From contig NZ_CP042331.1 in NCBI RefSeq assembly GCF_008253865.1, positions 5,917,501 to 5,981,500 of the forward strand: a stretch of 64,000 nt of DNA, read 5' to 3'. The position numbers were made by a program, and so were the translations under genes. The notes under the pieces were generated by a model. It was given only the letters and a program-made list of their open reading frames with translations. It made no database searches and was not told the origin of the DNA. The stretch comes from Bosea sp. F3-2 (GTDB lineage Bacteria > Pseudomonadota > Alphaproteobacteria > Rhizobiales > Beijerinckiaceae). Of this stretch, positions 60,996 to 64,000 are shown piece after piece. The stretch's first letter is position 1. Each line of letters opens with the position of its first letter.

Positions 60996-61289
60996 ATGGC
61001 CGACGAGACCAAACAGGAGCCTCAGGAACGGGAGGCGAAGGCACAACTGAGGAAAGTGAACCGCAACCTTGCCGCGACCGCGACTGAAAACACCAACGAG
61101 CGCAACAAGGAACTGACGGCGAACCTCAAGGAGTTCGGAATCGATACTGACCGCATGACAGAGGCAGCCAACGAACGGGTCGGAGACCTCCAGCAGATGC
61201 TGATGGACGAAGTTCGCGCTCGGCCGATGCTGGCGTTGTGCTGGGCCGCAACGATCGGTTTATTTGTCGGCTTCCTGGCGGCGCGCTGA
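60996..61289 (+). CDS. ElaB/YqjD-like (DUF883-type) membrane-anchored protein
   Basis: A 97-residue protein with a long charged helix (EREAKAQLRKVNRNLAATA, LTANLKEFGIDTDRM, ERVGDLQQMLMDEV) and one C-terminal helix (PMLALCWAATIGLFVGFLAAR). This fits ElaB/YqjD-type proteins, tail-anchored and ribosome-associated in E. coli stationary phase. Similarity is by architecture. GGAGAG precedes the ATG. Divergent from DUF768. Confidence 0.75.
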   Translation: MADETKQEPQEREAKAQLRKVNRNLAATATENTNERNKELTANLKEFGIDTDRMTEAANERVGDLQQMLMDEVRARPMLALCWAATIGLFVGFLAAR

Positions 61290-61473
61290 TCATGCTCGGC
61301 GCAGGGTTCTCGGCATTGGTGGCCTCGATCTCCGACATGATCGCAATCTGCAGGTCAGCGTCGGACTGCTTCATCTTCCCGGCCTCGATCAGGCGGGGAT
61401 AGACGCGCTTGCGCTGTGCGACCTCACGGGCGGCGGCGCGCTGCTTGTCTCGCGCGGTGAAGCGGTCAGCCAT
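61126..61473 (-). CDS. Hypothetical protein
   Basis: The start at 61473 gives MADRFTARDKQRAAAREVAQ followed by RKRVYPRLIEAGKMKQSDADLQI and AIMSEIEATNA, which looks like a short conserved rhizobial protein of about 60 residues. After that the reading continues across the convergent ElaB-like gene (61126-61289), an unlikely tail. A frameshift near 61290 may have removed the normal stop. Low confidence in the 3' end. Confidence 0.4.
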   Translation of the reverse strand: MADRFTARDKQRAAAREVAQRKRVYPRLIEAGKMKQSDADLQIAIMSEIEATNAENPAPSMISAPPGSRQINRSLRPSTTPASAERELRPSASAGGLRPVRWLPLSCGQYRFRTP

Positions 61474-61616
61474 GGCGGCGCCCCCGAATCCTGTCGCGCA
61501 ATGGAACTGTGACATTCCTCTGGCATTGAACATCATGAGCGTTCTGCGTCGGCGTTCTGCCACCAGCGCGCGCCATTGAGACTTTCCTCGCCCTCAAATT
61601 CACGGGGGAAACCGCC

Positions 61617-61895
61617 ATGGCGTTCATTTTCGACGAGCATACTGCCCCTGATTTCGAACACGGGGGCTTGAGCATCCGGTTCTGCATGGTGAACGGCGAC
61701 GAACGAGCCACCTGCCAGATCGGATGCGAAACGCTGCGCGAGCTTGGCCCGGATGAGGTCGAAACCGACCAAGAGTGGCTGGATCGGTTTTTCCTATACC
61801 GAGGCCCCATAGTCACCGCTGCTGCTCGCCTTCTCGCGAGGGGGGCGCATAAGGGCGGCACGGTCATACAGATCTTGCGGGCCAACATGGCGTGA
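61617..61895 (+). CDS. DUF1488-like small protein
   Basis: A 92-residue protein with MAFIFDEHTAPDFEHGGLSI at the start, then FCMVNGDERATCQIGCETLREL and FFLYRGPIVTAAARLLARG. The FMVNG / I-x-x-x-A-L / R-pattern matches DUF1488 small proteins of Rhizobiales. Function unknown. Start clear; ribosome site GGGGGAAACC upstream. Confidence 0.65.
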   Translation: MAFIFDEHTAPDFEHGGLSIRFCMVNGDERATCQIGCETLRELGPDEVETDQEWLDRFFLYRGPIVTAAARLLARGAHKGGTVIQILRANMA

Positions 61896-62415
61896 GAGTC
61901 AGCCATGGCGGCGGGCCGCCCGAACGGGCGTCTCCCTGACAGCGCTTGCGGGGGTAATGCACCGGCGCTTGATGAAGGAAGACTTGAGCATCGCGCTATC
62001 GCTGACGCGATCGGAGCGCGCATTGAAGGTTTGCCTTCTTCTTCCACCACCCCGGAATGAGGCCCCATCGCGCCTTGCGGAGCCGATGCGGTGGAGGCGC
62101 GCGCGGACGAGCTGACGACCGGCATGATCTGTGAGCCGCCGGGCGTTTTCCCGCAGCGCTCGGCGAGCGCCTGCCCCGCGAAGGCGACGAGCTGCGCCAG
62201 TTCTCGGCGCGCCGGCTCCTCGCGCAGGATCACGAGCGCTTCGTCTGCCGCAATGGCCATCCGGGCTATTCTCGCGCGTTCTGTTCCTGCATTGGATCGT
62301 TGCCGGGCTCGACCGTTGTCGGTTCCGTTGGAGAGGCGACGTGCCCGGCTGGCGCCGCGACGGCTTCCTACAAGGTCGCAATCGGCGGCACCCAACCGGA
62401 TCCCGCGAAAGCGTG
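61896..62415. other. Region without a confident gene
   Basis: About 520 bases. A minus-strand reading from ATG 62260 (MAIAADEALVILREEPARRE, then LAQLVAFAGQALAERCGK) looks coding for 35-40 residues. It then changes frame toward a second reading ending at 61899. This could be a frameshifted short gene. No family is recognised. Confidence 0.35.
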
Positions 62416-63114
62416 TTAAAGCGCTTGGACCTCAATGAGGTCGGGAGCAGGTCGAAATCTCTGCAGTTTGAACCAGGCCTCTGGCAGCCCAGCTTGCTCG
62501 ATCATCAGCCGTCCGAGGCCTACCTTGTCGTCCGGTGCCTGCCTGTACCAAGCCTCCAGCCGGTCAACATTCGCCGTGATACCGATCGCCTCGGCCATTT
62601 GTTCGGCATCGCGCCTGACTGCCGAGTTGGGCAGAACGGCGCGCAAAAAGAGCAAATGCCTCGATAGATCAGAAGTTGCATGGTCGGAGCTCGGCATAGC
62701 TTTGAGAACTTCAGAGTAAAGCGCTTCCCAAAACTCACCGGCGCCCGGGAGCACGAGTTCGAACGGCACAATCGTCAAATGCTCCAAGTCGTTATCGAGC
62801 GCCGCGACCTGAAGCCGTAGCCGTGCCGGCAATGCTTCGGCGGGAGCGAACTGCCAAACCCGATCAACCAGATAACGCTCCAGGTGACGCAACTCGTGAG
62901 CTTCAATTCGATGGTCGAGCTCGCCACTGACTACGACATGAGCGGCTCGCGCATTGGGATCGACCTTGGCAAATGAGCGGTTCCAAACATCGAGGAACCC
63001 CGCTTCGCTGGGAATGGGTCGACGTATTCTGACAAGGTAGCCTGATTGCTCCTCAATATCTTTAGCAAGAGTCCGGGCCTCTTGGCTGACTCTAAGACTG
63101 GAATCGATCCGCAC
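62416..63114 (-). CDS. Unknown protein with HExxH motif (putative zincin)
   Basis: A 232-residue protein opened by GTG at 63114 (an in-frame stop lies two codons upstream; AGGGGATGACGG precedes it). Residues 73-77 read HELRH, an HExxH zinc-binding signature, with a candidate third ligand Glu at 111 in LDNDLEHLTIVPFE. The C-terminal half is helical (LLFLRAVLPNSAVRRDAEQM, DRLEAWYRQAPDD). No signal or TM segment is seen. I do not recognise the family. It might be a cytosolic metallopeptidase; no neighbouring inhibitor or substrate is evident. Confidence 0.65.
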   Translation of the reverse strand: MRIDSSLRVSQEARTLAKDIEEQSGYLVRIRRPIPSEAGFLDVWNRSFAKVDPNARAAHVVVSGELDHRIEAHELRHLERYLVDRVWQFAPAEALPARLRLQVAALDNDLEHLTIVPFELVLPGAGEFWEALYSEVLKAMPSSDHATSDLSRHLLFLRAVLPNSAVRRDAEQMAEAIGITANVDRLEAWYRQAPDDKVGLGRLMIEQAGLPEAWFKLQRFRPAPDLIEVQAL

Positions 63115-63655
63115 CCGTCATCCCCTACCGCGCGCGACCGCCGCGCTCCGAGGCATTGATAGGGCCGAAGCAAGAGATGGTCGAGCCGGCCACCATGTGC
63201 CGTCTATCGCCTCGATCCCCGCCAGTATCCCGCCACTTGTAGGAGCCGATCTCGGTCGCAAGTTCGCGGCCGGCCGCCAACTCGGCGTTCTCGAGCGACG
63301 ATAGCTTGAAGTTGAGGCCGATGGGGTGTCGCGGCCGATGGGCTTGGACACTGACAATGCCAGGCCGTGCAAAACTGGCAGGGCTTCGCGATCGGTCCCC
63401 CTGGCTCGACAGCCGTCACAGAGGCATCACCCAATGTGCGCCCGGAGATCGAGTTCATGCCTTTGGAGAATGCGGCGGCGGCCTATCAGCGAATGAAATC
63501 GGGCGAGGCCAAATTTCGCGTGGTTCCGACGATGGTGATCCTCAACGCTGGTCGGCTAGCGCCAGAGGCGGACCTTTGCATTGACCCCGAAAGTGGAATT
63601 TGGACCGAGGCAGTGGCACGGCTGACAGGCCGATTTCAAGCAAAAGGCGCGATGT
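63115..63655. other. Degenerate region with an alcohol dehydrogenase remnant
   Basis: About 540 bases. Plus-strand codons at about 63430-63540 match the C-terminus of a zinc alcohol dehydrogenase (listed separately). On the minus strand a frame ending at 63125 reads PIGLNFKLSSLENAELAAGR and then ELATEIGSYKWRD without a usable start codon. Both look like remnants. Confidence 0.45.
63367..63560 (+). pseudogene. C-terminal remnant of a zinc-type alcohol dehydrogenase
   Basis: The reading NVRPEIEFMPLENAAAAYQR continues into MKSGEAKFRVVPTMVIL. This is the terminal helix-strand segment of the medium-chain Zn alcohol dehydrogenase family (usual pattern V-R-P-x-I-E...PLE-x-A-x-x-AY-x-R-M-x-SG-x-A-x-FRVVL). 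All catalytic parts are missing, and the 5' part to 63367 is unrelated. A decayed fragment. Confidence 0.7.
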
Positions 63656-64000
63656 TCAGCTGTGGCGTGTGTCGGGCGAGAACACACCAGCCTTACGCGG
63701 GGCAGCGGTGGGCCGCTCGATCGAGAGTGTCATTTCCGGCGCCTCCTGCCCCAAGTGCAGATCGACGAGGCTGGCATCCAGCGCCCTGTCGGCGGCGGTC
63801 CGGCGGTAGTTGAAACGCAGGTAGTCGTTCCAGGTGGGTGTACGGAACGTCTCGGTCCAAATGGCCGTATCGTGCAGATTGCGTGTCAGAATCCATCGGC
63901 GTGCGCCGTTGCGCCCCTGGGCGCGCCGGCGCTGTAGCATCAGGGCGAGGAACGGCTCAACCTTATCGGCTGCGATCCGGTATTCGATTTTCACCGCGAT
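63656..64000 (-). CDS. C-terminal end of an MFS transmembrane secretion effector (partial)
   Basis: The reading continues past the right edge (in frame IAV before KIEYRI). The visible 115 residues form the soluble C-terminal domain of the MFS 'transmembrane secretion effector' family: VKIEYRIAADKVEPFLALM, GRNGARRWILTRNLHDT, WTETFRTPTWNDYLRFNYRR, ADRALDASLVDLHLG. The family consists of MFS carriers with an antibiotic-monooxygenase-like tail. A GTG near 63994 is within the gene and not a true start. Confidence 0.75.
   Translation of the reverse strand: MAVKIEYRIAADKVEPFLALMLQRRRAQGRNGARRWILTRNLHDTAIWTETFRTPTWNDYLRFNYRRTAADRALDASLVDLHLGQEAPEMTLSIERPTAAPRKAGVFSPDTRHS

Noticed and set aside
61466..62395. 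Minus-strand 309-codon frame across DUF1488
   Set aside because: It includes the shadow of the DUF1488 gene; only the first 40 codons from 62260 look coding.

Overview
This is a high-GC chromosomal segment of an alphaproteobacterium, most likely a member of Hyphomicrobiales (Rhizobiales), with a Bosea- or Methylobacterium-like gene content. The clues are the rhizobial chemotaxis gene order (soluble receptor, receiver, STAS/CheS, cheY, cheA, cheW, receptor, cheR, cheD, cheB, cheY), a DUF768 gene, several LuxR-type FixJ-like regulators, and dispersed palindromes built around the words TCAAGCCCGAG and AGAGCATTG. The assignment is an inference from content; no 16S or marker gene is present.

Layout. 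1-5994 holds metabolic and transport singletons: LysE exporter, YjbQ, HlyU, ketopantoate reductase family, MFS, VOC and a hotdog thioesterase. 6306-8714 is a stand-alone chemoreceptor, followed by a terminator and a tRNA with CAU anticodon. 9101-12827 carries a LysR regulator, a Tat-exported amidohydrolase and a Tat-exported superoxide dismutase. 13099-23586 is an 11-gene chemotaxis operon ending in a hairpin terminator. 23690-28090 has a secreted glutathione peroxidase, mogA, and a FliK / FhlB / acetyltransferase operon that extends the motility theme. 28247-42046 is a core-like mixture: aldo/keto reductase, KefB-type antiporter behind a triple operator-like repeat, TetR/SDR divergent pair, MBL hydrolase, EttA, methyltransferase, LldD, YitT, GH3 beta-glucosidase and a cold-shock protein.

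From about 42.1 kb onward the character changes. Intergenic gaps become longer and locally AT-rich, palindromes and an IS21-like end appear, and several genes are truncated, frameshifted or fused. This accessory half carries an alpha/beta hydrolase, an MBL / NmrA / cupin / MscS series, a five-PAS hybrid of sensor repeats feeding a histidine kinase with three response regulators, then an SDR, a Tat-exported hydrolase, an HD protein and a frameshifted second NmrA copy. It ends in a decaying stress-type cluster (DUF892, PAP2, CDF, YihY, DUF768, ElaB-like, DUF1488), an unrecognised protein with an HExxH motif, an alcohol dehydrogenase remnant and the C-terminal end of an MFS secretion effector cut by the window edge.

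The best-supported functional unit is the chemotaxis operon. The most unusual items are the degenerate receiver next to its STAS gene, the 3 x 16 bp palindrome array before the KefB-like gene, the one-kinase/three-regulator operon, the putative zincin at 62416-63114, and the cluster of broken genes between 56.3 and 59.5 kb. No CRISPR array, prophage, rRNA or intact transposase was seen.
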